Assembly: GCF_041296385.1 (NCBI RefSeq)
Contig: NC_091015.1
Location: 91,372,004-91,436,003 of the forward strand
Direction of reading: 5' to 3'
Length of the DNA stretch: 64,000 nucleotides
DNA from: Aphelocoma coerulescens
Lineage: Eukaryota; Chordata; Aves; Passeriformes; Corvidae
The position numbers and the translations under genes are program-made. The notes under the pieces were generated by a model that saw nothing but the letters and a program-made list of their open reading frames with translations, was not told where the DNA came from and searched no databases. This document shows positions 48,516-62,400 of this stretch, in pieces (within the stretch, counting starts at the first letter, position 1; each line of letters begins with the position of its first letter).

Positions 48516-50761
48516 CTGGATTATTCTGGATTTTAAATATTTTAACCTATTCTCACCTATGCTGAATTGATGGGAATACAATTTTCTTTTAGTAGGATCT
48601 ATTAAATGTAATTGTTTAAGACAAAGCTGTTCACTCTGTACATTGGGGTTTGATCCCCTGGGTCACTGGCCAGCAGTGTGCATTACTGACACAGCAGTAG
48701 ATAGTTATATATCACAGTGCCATCTCAGCCTTTTACCTCTCCTTATTCTCAGGGTTATTGTTGTAGTACTTCAGAGAATTCTTTATGTGGTGGTTTGCTT
48801 TTAAAAAATGATGGCTATTATAACAGAGAAACATTTATCCCAACATGTTTCCTCTGTTCACATATTTGTTATATCCAATGTAGCACAGGGTAAAATAATG
48901 TTTTTCTAACTATGGATTTATGAGCAAAATCTTTACAATATTTATGGAAAGCATGAACATAAATTTCTTTGTGAACTGATGGCATTATATTTCACAGAAT
49001 GTATGTGCATTGCATGTCTTTGATTCTTTGCTTAGCTAGAATCCTCCCATCCATTTCTTCAAACCTCTGAAATGCAAGCCATTAAGGTATCATTACATGC
49101 ACAGACATTTCTGAAAAACTTTCACATAGTTACTGTTGCTAGGTAAATCACTCCCTTGACATCCATGTATTTAGATATGTTTCTTACTTTCTTTGTCTTA
49201 GATCTGACACAGTGACATGAATTTGGGCGTGGGGGTAAGGAGAGATGTATGCAGCCAAAGCAGCTGCTGAACTGTGGGAATAAAGGAAATAAAGTTAATA
49301 TCTTTTAGGTATTTAAAATATGTTTTAATTCTATCTGGACAGAACTTATACATTGGATGGATATTTATCAAGCTCAAGGTAAAGAATAGCAGTTATAGCT
49401 AGAAAGATATTCAAGCATAGGTCAGTTTTGACACTACCCAATTGTTGGTAAATTACAGTCCCCAGACTGAACCTGTCTTTAGGATTTTCACACCTATTGT
49501 ACTTCTATCATTACTTACATGTGTTTTATGCACCTATGTTCCTGCACATCTCTATTTAGGTCAGTTTAGGATGATGTAAACAATTCAACAAATTACTTGT
49601 CCATGTCCTAAACAGGAAAGCTTCAGTTTCAAAACTGAGACATGGCCATTGATTTCTGACTTTTAGGATTTGTCAGATGAATGCATAAGCTAGGCTAAAG
49701 AACAAAAAACCCCAATTTTTTTGTAAAACTCTGTGGATGGTGAACAAGAGAAAGGAAAATTCTTTTTCATAAAAGGAGTACTAGACTGAGTTGAACTTTG
49801 ATATTTTGCAACTGTTCTAGATATTATCCTCAGAGCCTTGGAATTGGACAGGCTTACAGTAGCAGAGTTGTTCTAATGTTTTCCTTTTACAAGAGGATAA
49901 AATCTACCATTTGTGAATATTCAGTATACTGTCAATGGTACTGATGATGTTTCTAATAGATGTTACCATTCACTGGATGCAAGATGTGTGTCATGTTACA
50001 GCTTTTATAGAAATTTTTTAACCAACCATTTTCAAAAAGTACATGAAAACCTTAGGATTTTGCTCTCAGTAACACAATTGTTTTGTAAACAGTAGTGGAA
50101 AAATTATTTTCTGGAACTAACAGATAAAATAAAGGTAAAGTTCTAGACCAGCTTATCATTTAAACATTTTGAGAATGCGTGACAAGGCTGTTCATGTGAT
50201 ATAGATTTTCTTTCCTCGAAGCCTTTCTAGTTTTTACCTTTAACCATTTGATCAACTTTTTCCTATTCTGTAAACCAAAAATATTTACTTTAGAAGCCAG
50301 AATACATGTTGAGAGACTTAGGACATTTGATTTGCAGAGTCGTAAATGTTACTAGTAAATAATATTATTTATGTCACTGAGTCGCAGACCAATAAATCGC
50401 TACAATGAAAGAAGGCTTAGAGGAGATTGGCAAGAAGGCCCAGGAAGCTCAGGGAGTACTGCAGGGTGTGACTGACCACAGCTGTTGCACAGCAGCTGAC
50501 TGTATCCTGACACAGTGGGGACCAGTGGAAAGCTATTTTTTTAGATAAACATGTGTCAACAGTTCAGCAGATCAACCTGTGGTATAAATGTTTCTCCCCC
50601 AAGTTCCTTAAGTTGATGAATGTCTGTCTCCCTGAGTTAGCCAGATCAGGATGAAGAAAGTGAATATATTTCCCAGCCCAAAACCCAAACAATTAACAAA
50701 GGTATTTCAAAGAGATCAATGAACATGAACTGTTTCCAACCTGTATTCTCTTTCCTAGCAG

Positions 50762-50863
50762 CTGTGGACACCCAGAATAGTGATGGTGAGTGTGTTGCAG
50801 AACCTGACAACTGGGACCTCACTGGTGGCGTGATTGTACCATTTAGTGCAATTGGGGTTTTTT
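50762..50863 (+). other. Candidate plus-strand exon, gene not recognised
   Basis: A strong acceptor (TTCTCTTTCCTAGCAG) is followed by 102 nt ending at a GTAAGTG donor. Only one frame is open: phase 1 in, phase 1 out, 33 codons including VDTQNSDGECVAEPDNWDLT. An internal GTGAGT at 50786 offers a shorter form. Opposite strand to the other exon candidates. Signals are good, but no family was recognised and no partner exon was found. Confidence 0.22.
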
Positions 50864-53843
50864 GTAAGTGTGACTTTAATTTCTGGGGGTTTTTTCAGTA
50901 TATTTTGTATCACTCTGCTAAATTAGAAATTCCATTTGACATCAATTACCTTCACACAAGTCAATGTGATGTTAAACATTGCATCTTCCACTTGGAAAAT
51001 GTCAAAAAGAACCTGGCCAGAAAGGATGAGACTCTGACAAACTGATTTCCCTATTAAATATTTGGTTTCTCTCTCTTAATGTTCCATTTGCAAAAATTTA
51101 AATTAGTTATATCAGTAAAATCATCATTAGTAATATCATAACTATTTTTATGCACACACACATATATGTGTTATACAGTTAAATCTGTGAAGTAAAAATA
51201 TTAATTTTAAAAGTCCTATACTTCAGTATTTTTCTTCGTGATTTCTCAAGATGACTTTTTTAGGGAGTGAAAGCACTACTGTCAGAATTATTTTTTTCTT
51301 CTTTCTCAGTGTCTACATTTTTATTTGCAAACTTCCCATTTACAACACAAAAATTAAGTAACTTTTCGATATTCAGTGTCAGGTGGATCATTATTTTTCC
51401 TTCTTCAGGTTAATTTCTCTGATAGAGTGCTATCTCAGTTTGGGGGATATCAAATTTTCCTTCAAGACTTACTGATTAAAGACATTTTATCGTGTCCAAT
51501 CTGAATCTTTTAATTCAGAGGATTTATCCCTTGCCAAAAAAAACCAAAAAAAATGTTAAATTAAACTCAGGTTAAGAAAAAGCAACTGAATAACTTAAAT
51601 ATCCATTAATTTAAAAGTGGTTTGAAATGTGTTACTAAGTTACATGGGACATAAAAATATTTATTGATATTTAAAAATAACTAGAAGGGAAGAAGATTAT
51701 TTACATTAATATTTCAGCATTTTCTGAAACACACAGTTAATTACAAATAAGAAAACATGCTTCTGGATAAAAATAGAAAAAATAAAAAAGGAATTTGTTC
51801 TTACGGTACCATCTAAGGCTTGTACCCAGTCTCTGTTAAGCCACTCTAAATAGATTCTAACCCAACTTTCTTACATGTGTCTATGCAATAAGTGATAGAG
51901 TGAACATTGGCATCAAACTCTGTTGAAGTCTCACAAGTTCTTACTAAAACCTGCTTTTTGCCAGTACACTTGATGGATGGTGATTTAAAGTGGACCAAAC
52001 CACTCCTTCATGATAGTGGTTTAAGGCAATTTAAGAAAAATATGATATTTCTCTTGGGTGTGGCAACCCTGCAAACCAATGAATGTTACAAATTATTCCA
52101 ACAAGCAGTAAGCAGTAAGAAGGTAATCTTGACCCTGAGCAAAGAAGGATCTTCAAGAGAGAGGTCTCCAGGGTTCAAAAATCCTGTGTTATTGTTTGTA
52201 CAGGAGGTTGATAATCATTACAACAGAACTTAGTTTAGAAGACAGGACCCCAAATTTCTTTGCTGAACATTTTCAGGTACACAATGTACAGGCCAGACAA
52301 GGAAACATAGTGTACCATACAAATTATCCACTTAGTATATGTGACTACTTAACAGACTTCATTAGGAGCACAAAGAATTTCTTCATGTTGTAGCAGGCAC
52401 AGTTCAGTTTACACAACAAGAAATGGCAAAGGCAATAGAATGGAATAGAAAATAAAATCATGTTTGCAGAGAGTGAGAATTCTCCATCATTCAAGACCTT
52501 TGAGAAGAGGTTTTATAGTGGTATCTGTAGGTACAGCTAACCCTGCTTTAGAGTAAGGAAATGAAATACAAGACCTCATTTACATTTACACAACAAACAG
52601 CTCTCACGAACTGTAATACAGATTTTTCCAACAGACCAGAAGCAAAACGAAAACCTAAAAGCTGGGTTAATTTGAATGACAGGTGCCAAGTGACAAGAAG
52701 TAAGAGCATTTGGCTTTTAAAAAGTAGTGTGGCATTAGACCTTCATAATGCTTTTTAATTTATGTAGCACCTTTATCTCAGATCATTTTGCACATTATTC
52801 AATTCAGAACAAAAGAGTTTCTTCTGAATTGTCCTGTAGCAAGGATAGCAAAATAAACTATATTCAAGTTTATTGAATACCCTGAGCATTTTTTAAAAAT
52901 TATTATTGTTTTGGAACCTTCCAACATGCACTGTCCTTGGAAACAAAAATATCTGCCTTACAGACATGAAATAAATCAACTCTGCTTGTATATTGATATT
53001 TGCATTCAAGGATAATATTTAACATTATTTTCTGCTGTAGAAGTCCTCATGAGTTGTTTGCAGCAATGTTAGATATAAAAAAAATGTTTTTTCCTTTACT
53101 TTAGACTATATTATAAACAATATGTTATAAAAACAGAAATCATGAAGAAACAAAGACATTCATAAATGCTCCAAGAATGAGCAACCATGAGACGCCAGCT
53201 GTGTACCTCTGTGGAGAATTTCTACAGCAAAACTGATTCTTCAGGAGGGTTTTCACTGGGGTTTCCAAATTGGTTGCCCATTTATATATGAGTTTAGAAA
53301 GAGCTTGCCACAAACGCAGGAACAGAATATCAGCAAAAGAAAGGTCACTTCTTAGAAAGAAAACTGTTAAATTCACAGTAAAGTTTCTGCAGTGCTGAAG
53401 TGGGAGGAAGAATCAACATCCCAGTAGTGTGCAAGAAATACTGGGTAGATTATGCTGTGAGAAGAAAAGCTGTTAAGTTTGACACATTTGACAATATCAG
53501 TCTTTATGATTTCCATTTGAAGAGGATAATTTTTATTGCATGTAAAAGGGAATTTCTTGAGATCAGAAAAAGAAGATGGCAGCACAGAAATAATGAAAAT
53601 GTTCTCCACAAAATCATTTTGGGAATAAAGAATCAAGTTTGAATTTTAAATTTATTTTAATGGAAGAAACATATTCCATCAGAAGTCTCATTCTCAGGGT
53701 GCACAGTTTCACTGAAGCATTTTCACGTACCTTGGACTTTAAATCCATTTCAGAAAGCTTTACTTTGGGATGTTGGTTGTTTCCTGTGAGATATAATGCA
53801 TATTTTTATTTCTGTAGTCTGCTCTTGTGATCTATCTTAAGCA

Positions 53844-53872
53844 TTTTTTTTTTTTTCTTCTTCTTCTTCTTT
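53844..53872 (+). repeat. (T)n(CTT)n microsatellite
   Basis: A run of 13 or more T passes into repeated CTT units and ends TTCAG. It would also score as a very strong splice acceptor on the plus strand, but no convincing exon follows. Confidence 0.85.
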
Positions 53873-55246
53873 CAGTTTATGCCCTCAGAAAATTTCTCAA
53901 TATTTATTCAGTCGGTAGGATCTCAGTTTTGACTGTGTTCTGAGTAATGTGAAACTTGACTACAGAAAAGAATAACAATTCTTACTCTGTAAAACAGCTC
54001 TGTCATTAACCATGCAGAAAAATAAAATGTAATATTCGCGGAATACTTTATTTTCTTAACATCCCAAAATTCCTCAAATTCTTATTTTGCCTTTAGCTCC
54101 ACATTTTCTCAGAAGATGCCGAATGTGTATTTGACTGCCTAGTAAAAAGGGTCTATGCTTTTTTGTGGATTTGGAGTTTTTCAGGGAAAGGGGTAATTCC
54201 GTGGGCAATAGACTAAAATCACCTTTCTTTCACCGTTTGCTTACCTATTTTTACATTTTCAAAGAACTTTAGAGCTCAGTTGATCATTATCCTCACTTCT
54301 GATGGAAAAGCTAGTATCTGTTATTCCAGCCTTACAGAATCAAAAAGATATGGTGACTAATCAGTTAGATATACTCCACTGAAAGTTTATGTGTCTTTCT
54401 GTGCCTAATTACAGGAGGTGTGACTATGATTCTCTTTTAGAGATCCATTTCAGTTAAAATAAACTTAACCGAGGATGAATGAAAGAACTGTTGTTTACCT
54501 CAGTTGACTTTGTCATCTGACTGAGCTAATTAAATAAAATCTAGCATATTTCCATATAGGTGCCCTTAACCCTCTGACTAAAATGGCAACACAAGTAGCA
54601 GATAATTTACATGTATCTGGAAATAAAGACCATAGTCATTTACACTATCTGGGAAAGTTTGATCTTGGATTGGGAATATAGTTGTATAATCCTGTTTCAT
54701 CAAAAGGAATGAAAATAGCATTTTTGGCAGCAGTTTCTGAGGATATTTGTTCAGTTTTCTCCAGCCTTGTATTTGACATGTTTGTGATGCTGTTCCAGGC
54801 TAATTTGTTTTTCTTAGATGTCACGAGTTGTGGGTTTGTTTTGGTTTTTTGTTTGTTTAAATTTTTGTCACCAAGATTACTTTCATCCTTTAGTCTGCAC
54901 CTATAATTTTCTTTTAATAAATCCTCTTTGAAGAATGTCATAATAAGTCAAAAATTTCCACACTTGTGCTGCAGTTAAATTTCGACAGAATATGTGCATT
55001 TTTTTCTTATAAAGTCAGTTCAGTTTCTTGGAAGATTTTTTGGTGCTCTTTTCATTGCTCACTAGTTTTTTTACTATACTTTTGTGGTATTTGTCTGATT
55101 AAAACCATTCCAAGATCACTTAGAAAGCACTTAGAAACCTTGGTAAACTTATCCTCAGTGTCTGTGGTGCTCTGAGTTAAAAATTATCAATAAACAATCA
55201 TCTTATGAATATTTAGTAATAATAATCATGAGAAATGTAACCTTAC

Positions 55247-55331
55247 CAGTAACTGTTTGGGTCTGTATCTGGTTGCCTTGCAATGTACAAAATGCATAAT
55301 CCAGATGCCTCTTGCAAAAGCTGAGGAATTC
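55247..55331 (-). CDS. Candidate coding exon, gene not recognised
   Basis: A pyrimidine-rich acceptor (TTTCAATACTCTGTCTTAG) and a GTAAGG donor bound 85 nt on the minus strand, with lower A/T content than the flanks. All three frames are open, so the translation is uncertain: one begins EFLSFCKRHLDYAFCTLQGN (phase 0 in, 1 out), another reads IPQLLQEASGLCILYIARQP (phase 1 in, 2 out). The first fits the candidate at 48433-48515. Confidence 0.25.
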
Positions 55332-55837
55332 CTAAGACAGAGTATTGAAATAGTATAGGACATATCGCATGACCTTCCCTACCTTGAGAAATAAAAAATA
55401 GACAACAGTGAAGTCCTTGAAGTTTTTCAGATACTGCTTTTTCACATGCCAAGTTCAAGTGAGCTAGGTATTCTTCAAGGATGTTTGAAAAGGGCAGAAT
55501 TGTGAACAGATTTCAGTACTGTATCACCCCATATTCTAGTCACTACTTGCTTTGATTAAAACTGTGGGAGTTCTGTGTGAACAGGGGTTGTAGAGTCAAG
55601 CCTACAGTATAAACAAAACATTGAAGAGAAAAGAATGAAAGTACTTAATGTCACAAACACTTCTTGAAAGCTCTGCCATTGTTAAGCTCTTGAGCAAAAA
55701 AACATTCTCAGACAGCTCTCAGGTTTTTTGTAAGCATGCATGAACTGGGAATGGTCAAAGACTGTTCTTGATTTTTACTTCCAGGTGGAGTCTGGCCAAA
55801 GTCAGGCCAAAGTCTTTCCTTTAGCAATGTGCTAGAC

Positions 55838-56465
55838 TTAGCATCATTTAGATTGGGAAAGAGCTTTAAGATCATCAAGTCCAGCTATTAACTCAGCACT
55901 GCCAAATCTGCCACTAAACCATGTCCCCAGGTGTCACATCTACACTTCTTTTAAATACCTCCAGGGATAGTGACTCCACCACTTCCTTGGGTGATTTGCT
56001 CTGATGCTCAATGACCTTTAAGGCAAGAAGTTTTTCCTGATATCTAAACTAAACCTTCCCTGGCACAACTGGAAGCCATTTCCTCTTGTGTCACTTGTTA
56101 CCTAGGGGAAGAGGCCAACCCCCACCTGGCTGTAGCCTCCTTTCAGGTAGTTATAGAGAGTGATAAGGTCCCTCTTCAGCCTCCTTCTCTTCAGACTAAA
56201 CAACCCCAGCTCCCTCAGGTGCTCCTCATCAGACTTGTGCTCCAGATCTTTTCCCAGTTTCGTTGCTCTTCTCTGGACTCACTTCGGCACCTCATTGTTC
56301 TTGTGATGAGGGACCCAAAACTGAACACAAGATTCAAGGTGTGGCCCCACTACTGCCCTGGTCCTGCTGGACACATTATTTCTGATGGAAAACACGATGC
56401 TGTTGGCCTTCTTGGACACCTGGGCACACTGTTGATTAATCCAATCAGCTGTCTGTCTTAACCTG
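55838..56465 (-). mobile_element. CR1 LINE 3' portion, reverse orientation
   Basis: The plus strand carries the reverse complement of a CR1 3' end over about 630 bp. In order: tagattgggaaagagcttta, agatcatcaagtccagc, gccactaaaccatgtcccc, gatagtgactccaccacttcc, aggcaagaagtttttcctg, ataaggtccctcttcagcc, actaaacaaccccagctccc, tgctcttctctggactcact, and gtggccccactactgccctg. Frame breaks show it is inactive. Opposite orientation to, and the same general part as, the copy at 46909. Confidence 0.93.
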
Positions 56466-59400
56466 GGGATGGAGAAGCTGAGCTATTAATTACTTCATTC
56501 TTATCTTTCAAAATGATCGGTTAACCAAAGAGGAAAGCCTATGTATGTTTTCTGAATTCTACAATTTAAGTTAAATCTGGCTAATTATGAATTAAATCCA
56601 GGCAAAATTCCTGAAATGATTTTGCCTTCATGACTTTTGGTAACTAATATGAGTATGAAGATTGGAGTGCTACCCTGGAGGAGCATAGATGATTTGTAGT
56701 TTGCACAAACCTATTTTTCAGTAGGAAACTGAAACTGCAACAGGCTACTGTATGGTACTCCTCAAAAGACCAGAGCAATTCACAGACACAAGTTTTGTTT
56801 TGAGAAGGAAAAAAAGTACAGTCTGAAGGCTCAGATAAAATAGGTGCTGCTACTGTATACATCCTTGTCATAGCTGGGGAAAGTCAGCTTCCAGCAAACA
56901 GATAAAGTTTTGTCAGTTTTAATAATGTTCATGCTATTGAAGCTATGCCCTCTGAAATGTTTTACTGTGCTGTGGATCAGTTGTATTGAACACAGTAGTT
57001 TCTGTCTATCTAAATTAATCCACCTCCCTTAGCATTTAAAGCAGAATAGTTTAAGCATGCTCATAAAAGCACAGGTTTGTTATTGAGGCAGTTATTGCTG
57101 TCTCATAAATTTTCTCTTAACTGGCTGTAGTTTCTGAAATGTATTCTCTGCAATGATTACTGCCACAATATAATTTTGGTTTTAAGTTGATGCATGTTTT
57201 AAAAATTGCACTATTATGTCTCATGATATTGACAAAACTTCTTACTCCCTGCATTTTGCCATACCTGCCGTAATGCAAAGCCAGGAGTGGGCACAGATCA
57301 CTCAGTTCAGTTTTGTTCATTCAATGAAAGACCATTAAACAGGTTCTCTGTGAAGAGCAGGTTCTTCACATCATGCACAAAGGCTGAATTTCTTACCAGG
57401 ATTTTTAGGGACACTGAACATCTTTCCTGGCTATACCAGGTATCTACATATCCAAAGCAGTTATGTGAGCTATTTCTAGGATAGACAGTTTTTCTAATTA
57501 TGTATTTCATTTGATTGAAGTCAAAGTCTCAGTGGTTTGGCTTTTTTATGAACCTTTGTGCTTCAAGAGCTTCACAGCATATTCCATTAACTTTTTAAAT
57601 TGTTTTGGTGTTTCTGTGATTTTCAAGACCTGTTTATTTAATGTTTTAGCAATGCAGAAGAAAACCATTAAAGCCAAAGTATTAAATGTAAATGAACTTT
57701 TTTTTTAAAAAAAAAGGTGCATTCCTTGTATTGGAAGAAATTCAATTTAAAATTTTAAGATTTCATAAGGATGCAGTAAGCTTCCTAGCACTGAAAAAAA
57801 TCCTGAATTTGGCATTTTAGGACTTTGTGTTCTCTCATATTTTTGTGATACTAGAAAACTTTAAAAATAAGTGACACTTTCAAATATTCATAGGGTAAAA
57901 TGTTTTGCAGTTGATTTATTATATAAGTTTTCAAGTTACATCAGAGGAACCTCTGTTGATGCATTTAATATCAGGACTGAATTACTGCCTGATGAGAAAC
58001 CCTTCCTTTAATGGAAACCTCAGTGGAGGTTCAAGAGAAAGCTTTTCTTTGCTTCATATGGAACTAGCTGTGACAAAGGTCTTCCCATAAAAAATGATGT
58101 AATCTCATTGCAGTACTTTGTCCTTTGATCATAACCCTTTGATAATTGTTTGGATCTTCCAACAGTTTTCCTGCAGAGCTGTATTCCATAAAAAAAGACA
58201 TTCAGTGCTGTGAATTTTTAGGCGCATTTTTCTACTCTCTCCTCAAAGTTTTAATATTTTGGCAAACATGGCTTTGACAGTTGTGAGTTTTGAGAATGGC
58301 ATCTGGTGAAGAAGTGTACCACTGACTACAAAACAATTACTCCAATAACCCAAACAATATGTAAAATCCATAGATTTAAACAGGTAACTGTTTATATTGG
58401 CTTCCTTTGGCCTAATCAGCGCACGTACTTGGAATGATTGCTAGTCTGTCGCTCAAACAAATTGTTGAAGAGTATGAGAATCTCCTAGTACATAGCAAGG
58501 TCTATGTCAAGGTTAACAACTCCTAACATGTTTATTGTTATTTTCTCTCACTGTACAGGTAGAGATTGCTTGGTTTCCATACTGTTAGAAGTACTAAATG
58601 AGTGTTAATCTTTCTGTCAAAAAAACTGCTATAGCATATCTGATGTCACCCCAGCCATATTCCCCAGCTACCAATTACAAAAAAGGATAAATGTAAAATA
58701 ATTTAAAGTTAGAAAAAACAAAACCAAAACCAGCAACAATTAACCCCAAACTCATTATTTGAAAGGGATTTTTCACTGTTGTGCTCTTCTGATCAGCAAA
58801 ATATCTGAAGCATTATGAGAGGCCTGGAAGATTTGAGTTTTACAAATATCCTTATCTTTTTTAAAAGTTAAACAATAAAACTTTGCTAGGCATAGTAATA
58901 AATGAACACTTCACAAAATAAAAATACTCTTAGGAAGTTTAGAAAGCAAACAGCTCCTGAGATGTACTATTATATCTGTTGGTAGGTCAGTTCTACCTAT
59001 TTTAAATTATGTAGAAGTGCTGGGCCTTTGCACAGGAAGCTGCCATTGAAAATTATTGTTGCTACACTTGTTGCTAAGTGTAGTAAACCTCCTCTGGCTA
59101 AGTCTGGTGGGCTAAATAATGAAACACAGCTTTTGACTCATTTGGTAGATACTTAAATAATTATTGGTATTATGTTACATAACCTATGAACCGTTCTCTA
59201 CTTAATCCTAATCTTTTTATCTTTTGTATATTTAAGGAAATATGAAGGCATTCAGTCAATATGGATTTATGTTCAGCTTAGTAAGTGTCCATATTCTAGA
59301 CAACAGGGATAAACTAATTCATTCTTTTAGGAGTTAGTTTTACATCAATATCCTACAAAAATATGCATGTATTTTTTACCTTGTAAAAAAGACCTTTATA

Positions 59401-62400
59401 GAAAGACCTTTAAAATAATACCATTGAGATCAAGAATGGTAGGGAACCTAAAAGGTCAAGAACTACTCAGGTATAAATAATTTTTCTTTACACTTAAAAC
59501 CAATTATATTAGTTAACTGTGCATTTGCTATTTCTTACTGTTCTCAAGCATATAAGCATAGTTTTTAGCTCAGTACCTCTTGCAAATCAAAATGTAAATT
59601 TATGCATAGCAATTTCTTATCACATACACTGGACATGAACTTCAGAGTTATGTAGAGTGTTTTGTTCAGAGATTTCAAGCGTATTAGTTTCTATGTATTT
59701 ATCATATACAATTCATCTCACAAATGTGAACCCTTGTGACAACAAACTAGCCCTTTATTTCTTTTAAAGTAGCAAATGGATTTTCTGGGAAAGCTACTAT
59801 TGCCCTAATTTTGTCAGAATCCTATAAATAGAGATTCACACTAAGGCATCATTCCAAAATTCATCAGGCAGTCATTCAGGTTTGTGCAATAATGATTGTT
59901 TGAACATGCCTTATCCTGTAATAGTTGACAACAGTGGAAAATGGTCCAGATAGTTGGAGGTGAGAGAGGAAATCTGAGAAGGAATAATATTCCTGGGCCT
60001 TACTGTGTTTGTTGCTGGCTGCTAAAAGAGTGTGTTATAGGAGAGAAAGCATCTTTATTTTTAATGATAGTGAAAGTACAGTCAAAATGAGCATAGCAAT
60101 CATCATTTACATTTTCTGTCAACTGAAAAAATGGAAGGAATCTAAAGAATACACACAATCTTGATTGATTTTCAAATTTGTGAGTGTTTTGGGACAATAC
60201 ACATCATGTCAGGCAAAAATATGTCCATTAGACTAGGTCCATAAGTAGAGATGGGCAGCAAGCCTCTTCTTCCCTGGCTTTAAATTCCCTAGAAAATCAA
60301 GACCGTGCTTGTATTGTGCATCATGATCTAGATCAAAGATCCTGAGGCAAACACCAAAAAGTTAGCTCTGGGGTTGGAAGCAATGCAGCTTCATCAGCTT
60401 GGACTGAACTGATTTAATTATTTTACTTATGGACCTGACCTCCTTTCTATACGCAACCCTGCACTGTGTAAGTAAATAGGGATCTGTTTTATGACACTGG
60501 ACTGCACTGCAGAAACCTGAAGCGTCATCAGAAAACTTTCTTTAGAGGTGCCATGCATTTGTTTAACTGACACATTCATAATCTGCCTTGAGAACAACAA
60601 GCAGCTGTCACTTCACCTCTGCCAAGTACTTCACCTGCTGAGCTGCACGCCCTCTTAAGTCCAGCCCCATGGTATTTCACTTGAGCACTCCCTATGAAGT
60701 TATGCAACAGTAACAAAGAAGTCATCACTTCCAGTCTAAGCAGCTCTGAGATCTGTCTTAAGAAACATACAGTGTTCTGTGCACTAGAAAGGATTATAGA
60801 CTATCTGCCCAATTTTTCGTCCCTCCACCTAAGTCTGAACGTGATCTGCTCCAACATGGGTAGAAGTCAAGGCAGTTTTGTTTATATTTCTACTTCTCTA
60901 TAACCATTACACTGAAATCTTCATTTTCACATTGGTGTCATGTCATTTCAGATTATTTTTTGGACAGCTTAAGTGAAATCTCCTTTTAGTATGTCTGCAA
61001 CTTTATGTCCTTTGACCTAATTGAGACACAGAAGTACATGAAGTTGCTTTTATTTGAATTATCTCCTGAATCAGTTCCAGTTAGCTCAATTTACCACTTC
61101 AGCGTGTATCTTTTTCTCTCCTTGTCCATCCTTCTCCTGCTGCAGGTCTGGAAATGCAGCCCATCTGTTATTTGCTATTATAACATTGTAATTTGCAATT
61201 GTACATAAACCTGGTTGATTTGTTGGTTGGTTTGTTTCTTCTTGGTGCCAGCATTTAACATGTAACACTTGGGGCCATGAAAGAGGTGGAGTTCAAACAT
61301 TGCTACTTGCAGTGTTTAATGTTTGAATGTTTCAACTAATCTAACAGGAAAAGTACCCGCTCTAATTTGTGTGCTTAATTACAGTATAAATAGAATTTTA
61401 ATTGCCATAACCAGAAACAACATTCTTATTTTAAGATCATGAGGTAACATCAACTAAAATCCCATGTAATACTGCCCCACCTTAAAGTCTTAAAGCAGCC
61501 CTAACAGCATTAACTATTGGGCATTTTTCAGGCTAGAAATATAATGAATTCCCTGGGCATCAGCTAACATTTAAGGATTGCATCATTCCCTGTGCAGCTT
61601 AATCACTGAATACACACACATACATATATCACCTCCCTTGATTCACAGAGTTTTGACTCTGCCCAGTTCAATTTTATGTTGTCCGGGAAATTTAGGGAAG
61701 GGTAGTTATCATCGCTAACCTCGACCTAAATAAGATCTCAGTTGGTTCAATCAACAGGCAAAGACATTAAGATAACTTACCTTAAATCAGATTTTATTAC
61801 TTCTAGTCTTCTCAAATTAATTCTAAATTATTGTGGCAAGGAACTAACTTAAATAACAGTTAAAAATCTATGTATTGATTCAGAAAAAAAGTTGATTATG
61901 AAAGCGGGTGGCTAGATTCAGTCTGGGATGCCCCTACATACATTTTGTTGCTTGAAGGACAAATTATGTTCCTTTATTGTGTCCATTAGTCAAGATGCAA
62001 ATCTCTTGGTACAGTATTTCAGGATTTATTTTGTTGTAAATAACTGATAACATGACATAACATACGAGTAAGAAGTTAAATTATTTACTCACATCCTAAA
62101 TAATATTACATTTGCCCCAAACAAAAATATTTTGTAAAATTTACTCTTTCCCATATGCATCATGAATTAGTAAATTTTGTTATTATGATAAAAATCTGTG
62201 CATTTAATTCATTGATGAGGGTATACAATGCAACAGTCAATAATTTAGTACTGTTTGAGATAAAATGACATTGTTTCTGTGTCAATCATATAATTATTTT
62301 ACATACTCCAATGTTATCCACATTGAATATGTTGTCTTGAGTTTCAGCTTCAGTAATCTTTTTATTGACAGCTATAAGACAGAGCTACTAATGTACCAGA

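Larger units (their letters stand above)
47444..55837. other. Long unique stretch, no gene recognised
   Basis: 47.46-47.83 kb is strongly purine-rich on the plus strand. 47.84-48.27 kb has an AATAAA-type signal and a short T-rich 3' end that could be a degraded LTR, but no family was recognised. A (T)n(CTT)n tract lies at 53844-53872. Exon candidates at 48433-48515 and 55247-55331 (minus) and 50762-50863 (plus) are listed separately. The rest is AT-rich. Confidence 0.45.
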
